Source: Sipunculus nudus
Taxonomy: Eukaryota > Annelida > Sipuncula > Golfingiida > Sipunculidae
Direction of reading: 5' to 3'
Length of the DNA stretch: 64,000 bases
NCBI GenBank assembly: GCA_026874595.1
Contig: CM049306.1
Span: 46,440,019 to 46,504,018, forward strand
Shown here: positions 50,969 through 61,318 of the stretch, piece after piece
Numbering within the stretch: position 1 is the stretch's first letter
How the letters are laid out: each line of letters begins with the position of its first letter
Made by a program: the position numbers and the translations under genes
Notes under the pieces: model-generated
What the model was told of the DNA's origin: nothing
Database searches by the model: none
What the model saw: only the letters and a program-made list of their open reading frames with translations

Positions 50969-51561
50969 GTACTATTTATACTGACATATCAATACATAAT
51001 CACAGGGCATTTAAAACCTTAAATGTTCAGGGATTTAAAATGATAATTTTAAGGAACATCCTTGAAAAATTTTCATTTTAAGTTCTTGGAAAGTTTTTGA
51101 ATTTTTAAGGCAAATCTTCTCAATACTCAGTTTGTCCTTTCTCACCATATTTCATATATTAAATTCTGTGCATTCATTTAGCTAAGATCTATGGCGGTAT
51201 TACTGAGGTATTTTCCTGCCATCAGGTCAGAGAGAAAAATTAATTAAATGTAGTCTTTGAAATTTTTAAAACTGGACCATAAATGTCTTTCCTTATAGAT
51301 ACGATATTTACATAGGAATGATAATCTTGGGTGTTTTTTCCAAAAAGGCTGTAATGGGGATGTAGCAGCATGATTTTATGTTAATGAAAAATATGTACAA
51401 GATCTTAAAAATTGAAAATCTGAACACCAGTTGGTACAAGTAAAAATAACTAATTTTTAAAACCAGAAGTTGGGTTTCTCAAACTTTCATTAAAGTTGTT
51501 GTCACATCACCCCAAAAACCACTGATTAATAACTGTACATACTTTTTTACCTCTTTTACAG

Positions 51562-51730
51562 GTGATGATCCTACTGATTGACCATGTACTTCCGGAGAGC
51601 TATTTTGCGAATAACCTGCGTGCACTCTCTGTGGACATGGCGGTGTTCAGGGACCTCCTTGGCATACATTTTCCTAAGTTGTCTACACATCTTGATCATC
51701 TACAGGCAGCTGCCAGGGATGATACCACAG
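51562..51730 (+). CDS. TBC1D30: TBC1D30-like exon, mid TBC domain
   Basis: This exon is 169 bases: 56 codons plus one base. The acceptor is ctcttttacag and the donor CACAG|gtcaga. It reads VMILLIDHVLPESYFANNLR, then ALSVDMAVFRDLLGIHF and HLDHLQAAARDDTT. This is the helical part of the TBC domain that follows the glutamine finger, including the L-P-E-S-Y-F and D-M-x-V-F segments typical of the TBC1D30 group. The open frame runs past the exon to a stop at 51754, but the text after the donor (gtcagaggtcacaag) is intronic and unlike the family. The split glycine codon joins cleanly to the exon at 53271. Confidence 0.95.
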
Positions 51731-52599
51731 GTCAGAGGTCACAAGATGATAAATGATTAAAAACAGTCAAGAAATCTTGAGATAAACTTGCAAAAAGAGG
51801 GTTCACAGTTATTACATGGCTAAGTTGATTTTTAACTTTCTTTTGATATCAAAAGTGGCTTTCACACTCTTTGTTTTACAATGTTTTTGCTTGCATTAGG
51901 AAATTATTTAATTTGTCCAACCAGATCACATGACAATGCATAAAATCACAAATACGCCTGAATATGCATACATGTGTGAGAGATATAGATATTAAACAGA
52001 GATTCTAATGTGTTTCACTATGTTGCAACTGCTCCGAAATATTTTGTATAATTGCAGGTAAATGCAAAGAAAATGAGACACAAAAAGACAATAATTCTTA
52101 TAAACATAAGGAAATGTGTGTCTGAAAATTGTGGCCTCAGTTTTGTGCATTTGTTTGCACAATGCTAAAGTGTGAGAGTTTCTTTATGTAAAAACAAGGC
52201 ATATTATTTATGTTAAGCATACAAATATTGGATGACTCAAACCAAAAGTTATATTTTTTAAAACAAGGAAAAATGAAAGGGAAAAAAGAATTCCAAGACA
52301 GTAGGGTGTTCCAGTAAGTAGAGATATGAATATTCTGGATGCATTTCACTTTAAAGTGTAATGCATTAGTAACCACACACATTTGACATGCATTATTATA
52401 GATATTTAAGTAAATTTAAGAATTTTCAAATTCCTCTGTAGCTAATAACTAGGTTTGAGTTTCCAAATCTTCATCCAGTGGCAGCTGGTCTTTTGCTTGT
52501 TCACTGAGAACCCTAATGCCACCATTTATGTGTTGATAGTGCTGACACCAATTGAGCATGATGAAAGCTATTTCATGGGTGCAATCTCACTCTGTCTGT

Positions 52600-53035
52600 T
52601 TTCTTTTAGTGGCATTATCATGTCGTACCATGGATTTGATGGATTTTCACAAAACTCAATAAGAAAAACTATTTAATAACAAGTTATCTCCTCTGAGATA
52701 GATTCTAGACAAAATCCACACATATTTATTGAGGTCAGAGGTCACCAGGCTTCTTTGTATAGTTGCCCAGGTAACTACCAGGAATATGACAGATTTTGAT
52801 GAAACCATCAGTCAGTCTTATATATTGCCTGAGTTAGTTTCTTGACACATCCATGCATATTCAATAAGGTCAGAGGTCACCAGACTCATTTGGAGCAGTG
52901 CTGACTTACCAAAATTGTGATGATTTTTCATGAAACTCGCTGTAAATATGTACAAATAAAGTTTCACCTGAATTCAGTTATCAGCAAAATTTGAACATAT
53001 TTAATGAGGTCAGAGGTCACAAGCATATTTTACAC
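52600..53035 (+). repeat. ~137-bp tandem repeat, family D, three units
   Basis: Three units have AGGTCAGAGGTCA at 52732-52744, 52867-52879 and 53007-53019 (spacing 135 and 140). They also share 'atatttattgaggtc', 'attcaataaggtc' and 'atatttaatgaggtc', plus 'tttca(c/t)(a/g)aaact' upstream. It is the same family as 10830-11110. It lies in the intron before the exon at 53271 and ends about 235 bases short of it. Confidence 0.72.
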
Positions 53036-53161
53036 TCTTGTTGAGCTGTTGCATTATAAATGTGTCGCTGAAATTCTAAAACACGATCTCACACTTATGC
53101 ACCATTTCAAGTGCTGAAGCTCTATTTGTAGTATGTCTTCCATTATTTATGATCATGCAGT

Positions 53162-53227
53162 GTGTAGAACAGTTTGTTTATTGGTGTGGACTGAGTGTAG
53201 AATAGTTTGTTTATTGGTGTGGACTGT
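53162..53227 (+). repeat. 33-bp tandem duplication upstream of an acceptor
   Basis: The text 'gtgtagaacagtttgttta' with 'ttggtgtggactga' occurs at 53162 and 53195 with two differences. The second copy ends 44 bases before the exon at 53271. Confidence 0.9.
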
Positions 53228-53270
53228 TGTGTGCGAGGCCCTCACTTTGATATTTTCATTTTACCTGTAG

Positions 53271-53442
53271 GTGCTAACTATGAGCCACCCTTGACCAACG
53301 TGTTCACCATGCAGTGGTTCTTAACACTGTTTGCCACATGTCTTCCAAAACCAACTGCTCTACGAGTGTGGGACTCTGTTCTGCTTGAAGGGTCAGAAAT
53401 CCTTCTACGGACAGCTCTAGCCATCTGGGGGAACCTGCAAGA
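53271..53442 (+). CDS. TBC1D30: TBC1D30-like exon, C-terminal half of TBC domain
   Basis: This exon is 172 bases. It opens by completing a glycine codon and ends two bases into an aspartate codon, with acceptor tttacctgtag and donor AAGA|gtaagt. It contains ANYEPPLTNVFTMQWFLTLF, then ATCLPKPTALRVWDSVLLEG and SEILLRTALAIWGNLQ. This is the most recognisable late TBC region: the M-Q-W-F-L-T-L-F helix, then the C-L-P and V-W-D motifs. In-frame translation past gtaagt stops at once, supporting the donor. A 33-bp tandem duplication (53162-53227) lies just upstream, near where a branch point would be expected. Confidence 0.97.
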
Positions 53443-53779
53443 GTAAGTCTGTCATTGTATATGTTTAGACATTTTTTAGTATTATTTAGTTTCATTTTAA
53501 TAATATCAAATTTATAAAGAGAGGAATCCTATTAGGAGAATTAATTGCATGAGGCTTATGTAAGGGGCCTATTCTGATATTTGACCATTATTTACTTAAG
53601 GTAATCCCTTGGAGCTTTTATAAAAATAAACAAGAAAACGTGGATATCACTGCACAAAGGCTGCTTATTTGTTTATATCAGTGATTATAATATGTGGGGG
53701 CCCACCAAAATAATCAAAACACATTCAACAAGGGCATCTGGGGGCAGGTCCTATAAGCCAGAGCTTTGCAAATGGCATT

Positions 53780-55470
53780 TTGCAACAAGTGACCTTTTTA
53801 GCGAACCTTTTTTAGGAAAAAAGCTAAAAAAGCTTTAAAAATCTTCTTCCCTGAAACTGTCCAGCCAAATTGTCCAATATTTCACAGAAATGATCCCTTG
53901 AACAATCTCTCTCAAGTTTGTTCAAATGGTTCCAGTTCAAAGATTTTGGCTGAGTTGCAGGAGGTTGAACTTTGTCATCTGTAAAAAAAGCATATTAAAA
54001 TTTCAGTCTCAGAAATGGCTGGAGCTATCATCACCAAATTTAATGCCAATGTTGGTCACATGAGTCATATATGAATTTAAGGTATTGGTGGCTCAACCTG
54101 CATCAGCCTCCTTTGTACAGGGTCATCATTGCCTGTAGGGCTACAAAAAACTTCTTCTCTGAAACCATATGGCCAAATTGTTTAATATTGCACAGAAAAG
54201 ATCCTAGGGTAGTGCTTTCTGAAATTTGTTCAAATGGTTTCTGTTCAGTGACTTTTGGCTTAGTAATGGGAACCTGAATTTAGTCATATGCCATAACAGC
54301 CCATTTTAGCTCATTGGCTACAAAGATCTTCTTCTCAAAAACCACCAGGCCAAATTCTTAAATCTCACACATTAATTATCTTCAGATGTTGATTATTCAA
54401 GTTTGTTCAAATAGTTTGGTTCAGTGCTTTTTGGCTGAGTTACGGGAAGCTGAACTCAGCCAGTTTGCTGTATCTTCCTATATGAGTTATAAACCTGCAA
54501 AACGCTTTTGGACTGATGCCACTGAAGCCAGTTTGTTTAATATTTTACAAGAATAATCCCCACAATAATTCTTATAATAATTGTCCTTAATGGTTCAAGA
54601 TGAATGATTTTGGCTGAATTATGGAGATAGAATTGAGTCATTTTACCATATATGTTAGCTGTGTGATGCTGTTACATCTAGCCTGGCGCCAGTTTATGAG
54701 CATCTATTACATCATGCCACTAGACATTTAAATTTCAGGTTATCTTTGATTAAAATTGACAAGAATGTTATTTAAAAGCTTTTAAAAAAATAGATTTATG
54801 ATTTAAATTATTCCTAATACCAGGCAATGTTACAATCATGGATATTCAGTTCTCTGTGGCTATATAAAGACAACTGTACATGGTTATAAATGATTGGTAT
54901 CCATAGTCAAATTAATTCAAGAATTTGCCATCAATTAGATGTATCTGTATTATAATTTTGCATCTGTAATAATTTTTCATATATTCCTGATTTCTTTTTT
55001 TATAAAAAGTCAGCTGAAAAGCATTTTGTATTGGGAAAATTTATTTCAAAGTTATTTCAAGTAGGGACAAATTTTTGTGTACAGATGGCAGCACTTGGTT
55101 ACAATTCGCAGATTGCCATTGCCTTGATGTTGGCCATTAGATAAGATGATGTCAGCTCTATAAATAGTTTTGGCACAGTGCCAGAATTGGAAGAAGTGCA
55201 GCCAGGTATAGGTCAAGAGTTCACTCAGTGCAGAAGCTGCAATATTTTCAAAGCTTTGGCAGACTGCTCACCTCATCAGATTTGGCACTAAAGTTCAGCC
55301 TGGATCTATTTATAGCTATGGCAGACTGCCAACTGTGTCAGATTATGCAACAGGTCAAGAGTTCACTCAGTAAAGCCAGGTACAGGTCAAAAGTTTACTC
55401 AGTCTAGCCAGGTGCAGGTCAAAAGTTCACTCAGTGCAGTAGCTTGAGCCAGGAATTTGTCACAGTTCCC
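53780..55470 (+). mobile_element. Composite tandem-repeat element, family E, copy 2
   Basis: The block 'aatcttcttccctgaaactg', 'gtccaatatttcacagaaat', 'caagtttgttcaaatggttc' repeats at about 53850, 54145 and 54325. It is followed by 'ggcagactgccaactgtgtc' (55320) and three short units 'aggtcaa(a/g)agtt(c/t)actcagt' at about 55345-55435. It is colinear with 23490-25330 in the other large intron and diverged from it. Confidence 0.68.
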
Positions 55471-55529
55471 TTGGGGGCAACTGCCTTACTCACCTAAGCC
55501 TGGTCAGCCCAGTGCATCACACTCAAAGG

Positions 55530-55880
55530 AAGTTTGATGTATTGGCCTGATATTTTGACCTGTCTATGCATCTTTAATGGCTTTCTTGTTTACAAGGCAG
55601 GTTTCACAACCTACATTGACTTTTTGCACAGTGTATGCGCCTGCTTATTTATACAGAGGAATTTGATACATCAGCCTGAAATTGGGCATATTTTTACATA
55701 TTGGGTAGCTTTATCGTGTACAAGACTGGTGGCACCACCTACAATAATATTTGCACAGTGTATGTCCCTGCTTTTCCGCAGGAGGGGTTTGACATATCAG
55801 TCTGACATTGGGCATATGTATATATCTCTTCGTTGTATACAAGACTGGTGGTGCCAGCTACAATCATTTTTGTGTTAGGT
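55530..55880 (+). repeat. ~125-bp tandem repeat, three units
   Basis: Units begin near 55534, 55668 and 55790, with 'gata(c/t)at(c/t)agcctga.attgg', 'gt(t/g)tacaagactggtgg' and 'cacagtgtatg(c/t)(g/c)cctgct'. The long open frame at 55534-55878 follows the repeat period and has no domain. Confidence 0.7.
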
Positions 55881-56662
55881 GCACTGATGCAAGAATTTCA
55901 GCAGTGATGTTTGTGTAATTGTTTCTTGTTCAAAGTGTATAGTACTTGCATTGCTCATATACGTGTTACATATGTTCTTGAAAAATAGTGGTGCAGCATT
56001 GAAGCATTATACCATTACACAGGTTCGCATTCATCCTGTAGGCATTGTTTATAAACAAGTTCATACATCCTTCACAGAGGCATTAAAGGAACATTTCATA
56101 ACCATAATTACCCCTAGATCATTAATATATACAAAGAGGAAGGTAGAAATCACATAAATTTTTTTTTCAAAAAGTAGGTGAATGGGAAGCTTTGACAAAT
56201 CATTACCTTTCTGTCACCTTATTTCATGAATAATGAACTGGGAAATTGAACTATTTTGATAACTCGCACACAGTTGTCCTATGTGGCTGCCAGAGGACGC
56301 CTAGTGCTGGTTCTAGAACAAATTTTGAGCATTGCTGGGAGTGCATTTGCTTATTGTACCATATAAAAGAAATTTAAACCTGTCCTGTTTCTGGTGTACA
56401 CACAACTTGTATACAGTGTACTCTTTCTATTTTGCTTGTTGGATTTAATGGGCAGTTTTGATATCAGCCTGAAAACATGCAGGTTTGTTAATTATTCATG
56501 AAATAGATGCCAGAACAGCTTGGCTGAATCAAGGTGGGTCAAACTATAGCAGCCACAGAGTTGGTAGTATGAATTTGCCCTGGAGCAGTACAGATTGTTC
56601 TGAATTCAAAAGAATACGCCTGCTTGAATTCCACCTATCTCCTTTTGCCTCTTGTGTTTCAG
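55881..56662. other. Intronic stretch, nothing recognised
   Basis: AT-rich up to the acceptor of the exon at 56663; no repeat family recognised. Confidence 0.5.
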
Positions 56663-56768
56663 CCGGATCACAGCAGTTCAAAGTGCTGATGAATTTTACA
56701 CTACAATGGGCATCCTGACACAGGAAATGTTGGATGATGAAATTATCAGTGGAGATAACTTGATCAAG
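56663..56768 (+). CDS. TBC1D30: TBC1D30-like exon, end of TBC domain
   Basis: This exon is 106 bases, completing an aspartate codon and adding 35 codons. The acceptor is cttgtgtttcag and the donor AAG|gtgagt. It reads RITAVQSADEFYTTMGILTQ, then EMLDDEIISGDNLIK. This is the last helix of the TBC domain; the A-D-E-F-Y-x-T-M-G and L-T-Q-E-M-L segments are TBC1D30-like. An overlapping minus-strand open frame (56544-56888) is a shadow. It is followed after 718 bases by the next exon in phase 0. Confidence 0.95.
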
Positions 56769-57486
56769 GTGAGTATTTACATCTCTACACCATGCTGAAA
56801 GCATTAGCTTTCTCTCCTTCTCTTTGCAATGTTTACTTATAAGAAATCTCTTTTTACCAAATAATACTTTAACAGATAAAAAAAACATTTTAACACATTT
56901 TTCTGTGATGTTGGGGGAAGTAGATTTTCTGCATTAAATCAAAACCCATGCATAATGAAATTATTAGTATAAAACATATAAACAATAATTGGTCTGGATT
57001 TATTCTTCATTTTGACCAAAAAATATGTTTTATATATTTACAAATGAGCAACCAAGAAGGTCATTGTCTTGGTTTAACCATGGTTAAATCACAGTTCTGG
57101 TCTCATCATGTACCAGGGTTACCATATTAGCACAAAGCCTAGTAGCCTGGTCTGATCAATCCACAGAGTGTACAGTTTACAGTTCTACTTGTTGGTAATA
57201 TTAACTTTCACAGACAGTTATATGCTATGTGCTACATTTGTTATACTGACAGTGTATGAAACTTGATTAATTGATTTAGTTATCCCACCAGGATGTAACC
57301 ATGACTTGTGAGGTCGACCTGTGTTTATGACTTGTGTGATCATGACCCCATGACCAGTGACCTTAGTTCATGACCTGAGACTAGTGCTTATTCACATGAG
57401 TGATCTTGAGTTATCATCCCTTCTCCAAGTGTTACATATATGAATAAAGTTTTTCTAGGCTTTATATGGTTATATTTATGGTACAG
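56769..57486. other. Short intron, nothing recognised
   Basis: 718 bases between two coding exons with no repeat seen. 57290-57400 has several 'catgac'/'gtgacc' words but no clear unit. Confidence 0.6.
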
Positions 57487-57721
57487 GCTGTGTATGCGGT
57501 GGCTCAGTTTCCCTTCCCTCAGCTGTCTGAGTTACGAGAGAAGTACACATACAACATCACACCTTTCACAGCTGCCATGAGTGTGGGGAGAGTTGCCACA
57601 AGAACCGCCTCCACGGCCCTCAGTGATGAAGATGAGCTGGATGAAGATGATCTGGCTGATGCAGTCAACTGTTTCTCTGGACTCCTCCCATCAGCAGCCC
57701 TTATCAGAGGCAGACAGCTCA
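57487..57721 (+). CDS. TBC1D30: TBC1D30-like exon, post-TBC segment and acidic linker
   Basis: This exon is 235 bases: 78 codons plus one base. The acceptor is tttatggtacag and the donor CTCA|gtaaga. It starts AVYAVAQFPFPQLSELREKY, continues TYNITPF, and ends FSGLLPSAALIRGRQL. The F-P-F-P-Q-L-x-E-L-R-E-K-Y-T-Y-N-I-T-P-F block is strongly conserved in TBC1D30 proteins. A run of acidic residues follows (DEDELDEDDLADA, residues 343-355), also present in general form in the family and probably a flexible linker. The frame stays open past the donor to 57849 by chance; that tail is intronic in composition. Confidence 0.95.
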
Positions 57722-58549
57722 GTAAGAATGCCAGACCTGCCAGAACATTTTTAAACATGCATGAAATAGACAGTTATTATTTTCAGTTGATTCTGTGTAT
57801 GTGTTTATTCACAAGATGTCTTAAGAATGGTTTCATGGTTTTGATTTAAATTTGAAATACAAGTTTGGAGTGGCAGAATGTCAAAGTTATTAATTTTTTG
57901 TGTAAATCTCCACATAATAACCTCAGGAATGAGCATTTATTTGGTTTTAACAGCTTTGTTTACCACTAGGACCTATAACATGTGACCACATGGCGGGCGG
58001 TGGAGCACGAACCATGAATTCACAGAGTGCAATGATGTCACCGCACATGCCATGTCCCTGAAAATTGACACTACATCAACATATTTCATGGTGATGGATG
58101 TTGATTGCTGTGTATATGGTTTGGGACAGCAATATCACAATGTCCAGGAGTGTTTTCCAATAAATAATCATTGGGAAAACTTTCCCAGAAATAATTAACG
58201 TCCGACATTCTAGGGAAATATTTTTAAGCACCATCTTCTGGCCCCATTTCAGTCACACTTTTTTTCCATGATGTTTACATTTAACAGTGAATTAACTGAC
58301 AAATATCTGTGGAGCAGAATAGAAGTAGCATGCCTGGGTAAAACTATATCTTTCACAGTATAAGCAATATTTGTTTAAATTTATATAAATGCCATAACAT
58401 AGGTATCATTTTAAATCTAGAAAACTTTTCTATCCAATGGTTTCTTTATTGATTGATATTTAATTAATATTGCTATTATATTGAATAATAATTAAAACAT
58501 TTATGAAAAAAAAATTATGCTAGGCACCTATTAAGTGCAATCCTTTTTT
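57722..58549. other. Intronic stretch, nothing recognised
   Basis: No exon or repeat seen before the family A hairpin. Confidence 0.5.
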
Positions 58550-59250
58550 AGCTCAGCTGACTATAAGTCATCTGAGCTATAGTCGTGGTCCTTAGTCCGT
58601 CATCCGGCTGTTAACAGGGCACGTTTTAAAACCGTTGGACCTACGAATCCAAAATTTTACATACCATTAGATGTTCCCAAAATCTCCTACCATACTGAAA
58701 ATTGGGTCATTAGGACTTTGTTCCTTCGAGATATTAAGGAAAAACCACCGTTTTCCAAAAAAAAGCCATTGTTACACTTCAAGGCTGCCTAATATCAAAA
58801 CCACTGATCTGTTCTATGCCATATTTAGTATTCATATTCTTCCATACATTTTCTATGAACATACCAAAAATTAGGTCAGTATTGGGTATTATTTTGAAGT
58901 TATGGGCTGTAAAATATAATGCAATTTTTAAAAAATCAGGAAATATATTTACTCACCTAACATGAGAATTGCTAATCAAGATTCAATTATTTACCCAAAA
59001 TTAGATCTGAATTTTGCAAATTTTTCAAGTTATTAGCATAAATAAAAATTTAATACCTTAAATTTTGTCCAACTTTGGGAATGGCACGTTTTTTCTCTGT
59101 GAGCACTGTTAATTTAATTTTCACAGCATATATACATAAGGATTTAATCTTTTTAAATCTGAAATTTCAAAGGAATTGATTGAAAAGAGTAGCTTTTATT
59201 CAAGTTTTCATACACCATGTCAAGTGTTGTTTACATCTGGCCAACCTAGT
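58550..59250 (+). mobile_element. Hairpin-capped element, family A, copy 3
   Basis: The same hairpin as at 3259 stands at 58550-58578 (AGCTCAGCTGACT, ATA, AGTCATCTGAGCT), then 'agtcgtggtcc' and the same body: 'ttggacctacgaatccaaaa', 'gagatattaaggaaaaaccaccg', 'ggcacgttttttctctgtgag'. It lies in the intron between the exons at 57487 and 61112, in the same orientation as copy 1. Confidence 0.72.
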
Positions 59251-59768
59251 AGAACAGCCGTCACTTGCATTATGTAACCCACCTCAGGATAATGTGATGT
59301 TGACTGAGCAGATTAACTGTAAATGTTGATGCAATTTAGAATTGTTAATCAACTTATATTTTCAAATATAATTGATATATATTGTAAATGTATAGTAAAA
59401 TTTATAAATTTTTTCCAAAATTTCCCTTAACAAAAAATTGATGTAATAAAAAAATGAGGACCTAATGCAAACATTCGTTCAGTATTTTTCTGCCTCAGTA
59501 GAATGGGAATTAAAGTGACTTGCTTTGTTTTTCTGTCTCTCTGTCTGTTTTTAAATATTCAATAATTATGAATAAAACTTTTTTTTACCTGTAAGATTAA
59601 ATTTTGTATCCTGTATGTTTATGCAAAGGTGTTGTAACTTTCCTCACTCCTTGCCACTGTCAGAGTATTTGTTTAGGACAATATTCTTCTGGCAACTTCA
59701 TAAAATTTATAACTAGTAAATAAAGAAATAAATATACAGAGTTACAAAGGTGTTTTTAAACTCTCATT

Positions 59769-59782
59769 CCCCCCCCCCCCCC
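59769..59782 (+). repeat. Poly-C run followed by AG
   Basis: Fourteen cytosines followed by AG|GTCAAACAGC mimic a splice acceptor. No family-like coding follows. Confidence 0.9.
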
Positions 59783-59836
59783 AGGTCAAACAGCTGAGTC
59801 CCTATGTAACCCTTCACCACCACACAACACCAGATT

Positions 59837-60264
59837 TTGAGTCATCTCTTCTCTATATTCACACTTAGACTCAGTCACTTCAGATTGTTTTCCTTTGTAT
59901 GTCACCCTCATGTCCCATCAGTAACTTCTTCTCTGAACTCCCAAGTTTTAGTCTCTCAAGTTGACCACAACTTGCCTATAGTGATCATGGGCGATTTCAA
60001 TATTGACATTTCTAATATAATATATAACCCCAAATTGACACAATTATGTCAACTCTTTAAATGTCACAACTAGTCAGAGAACCAACCAATGACCATGGAA
60101 ATACCATAGATCTTGTCTTTACTAACTGTTTAAATGCTTCAGTTTCAGCATTAGAAAACACATGGTTAGATCACAAGATATTATTAGCAACAATCCCCCA
60201 TTCTTCAATTCAGATCAAACATGGCAACTTCTCACAGTTTAATCTACAATTTCTTCTCTTTTAG
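59837..60264 (+). pseudogene. Frameshifted retroelement endonuclease fragment
   Basis: Two overlapping frames hold pieces of an endonuclease/exonuclease/phosphatase (APE-type) domain. 59837-60070 contains LPIVIMGDFNIDIS, with the G-D-F-N catalytic motif. 60061-60264 contains QLVREPTNDHGNTIDLVFTN and later LDHKILLATI, with the late domain's T-x-D-L-V-F-T-N and D-H motifs. The frame changes near 60068. Such sequence is typical of non-LTR retrotransposons; Helentron-type elements also carry a related endonuclease. No reverse transcriptase is seen, so this is a short dead fragment in the intron before the exon at 61112. Confidence 0.75.
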
Positions 60265-61111
60265 AGCATCTTCTGATTGGCACGTGTTGTGGCTCCAACA
60301 GCACACAGCCCAACGCACTGTGTTTATGTTTACACCTGCGATCGCGCCCGGTTCACTGTTTTTAACTCTAGTTTATAGGAGTAAGCAAACGGTTTCAGAA
60401 AAATATTTTGGCAGGTACAGATTTGTTTTAAAGGGAAGAAGCTATTTTTCGTGTTAACTCAACATGCCTTATAGGTGATTGGGCCCCTTTAAGTTTAACT
60501 GTGTGGGTATGCAAAACTCACTGCACTCACCAGGGCTACTACCTGTATGTGCTGCCATCAGGTGGCCACTTTCTTAACTAAATGAGCAGACAATAATCTG
60601 CTAAAACACTGACAACTGTAACTATGCTTATTAGCTCCACTTTGACCCTCTAACCTGAGAGTCCATCAAGATGTCAGAGTGCCTTGATCAGTAATGACAA
60701 GAACCATACTGTTAGGCTTGATGAAGAGGTAAATGTATCTGTGGGCCAGGAGGTATTTTAAAAAATGATGAAAATATTTGCATTCCTTTACAGTGAGGTT
60801 ATCAACATCACAAAGCATGGCACTCTGACAGTATGATAAACTGTCTTATATCAGAGGGCAAAATGGCTCTAGGGTATACTAGGCACATTATTTGTATGCT
60901 TTTATCTTGTCCTTGATTTTAATTACAAAATTTTGAAGATGTGGAAATAAAGGAAATTTATGTGTTTGACCACACAGGATAATATATGAGACAATATTTA
61001 TGTTTATTCATATCTTTGCAGCTTATTCTTTCAAAGTTTTCAGATAGCCATTGAAGGTGACAGCTCATAGCAAAAAACCCTACTTATTTTAACTGTGTTG
61101 TTACTTTGCAG
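60265..61111. other. Intronic stretch right of the endonuclease fragment
   Basis: 60270-60490 is less AT-rich ('acacctgcgatcgcgcccgg', 'gattgggcccctttaag') and could be the tail or end of another element. The remainder shows nothing recognisable. Confidence 0.4.
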
Positions 61112-61318
61112 CTGATTCGGATAGAGTGATGTCTTCATCAGCCTATGACATATCAAAGGTCAGTCCTGGAGCCTTCGCTGCCACACCTGACAGCTCTGCC
61201 TTCCAAGGTCACCGTCCTGCAGCCTACATAGAACGAATGAACTTGGACATTCATAGTCTGAAGCACCAGTACAAGCGACTACGACAACGACAGAAGCAAG
61301 CTCACATCATACTCGCAA
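61112..61318 (+). CDS. TBC1D30: TBC1D30-like exon with short helical basic segment
   Basis: This exon is 207 bases, completing a threonine codon and adding 68 codons plus one base. The acceptor is gttactttgcag and the donor GCAA|gtaagg. It contains MSSSAYDISKVSPGAFAATP and later ERMNLDIHSLKHQYKRLRQR, then QKQAHIIL. The second part (about residues 415-442) is rich in R, K, Q and L in a helical pattern. It matches a conserved helical/coiled-coil-like segment after the TBC domain in TBC1D30 proteins; its function is not established. The 3.4-kb upstream intron holds two transposon remnants. Confidence 0.93.

Noticed and set aside
55534-55878. 114-residue open frame
   Set aside because: Its sequence repeats with the ~125-bp DNA unit and has no domain.
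56544-56888. 114-residue minus-strand frame
   Set aside because: It is antisense to the exon at 56663-56768.
59769-59900. An extra exon after the poly-C run and AG
   Set aside because: The following frame in the required phase reaches a stop quickly and has no family-like residues; the downstream text belongs to the endonuclease fragment.
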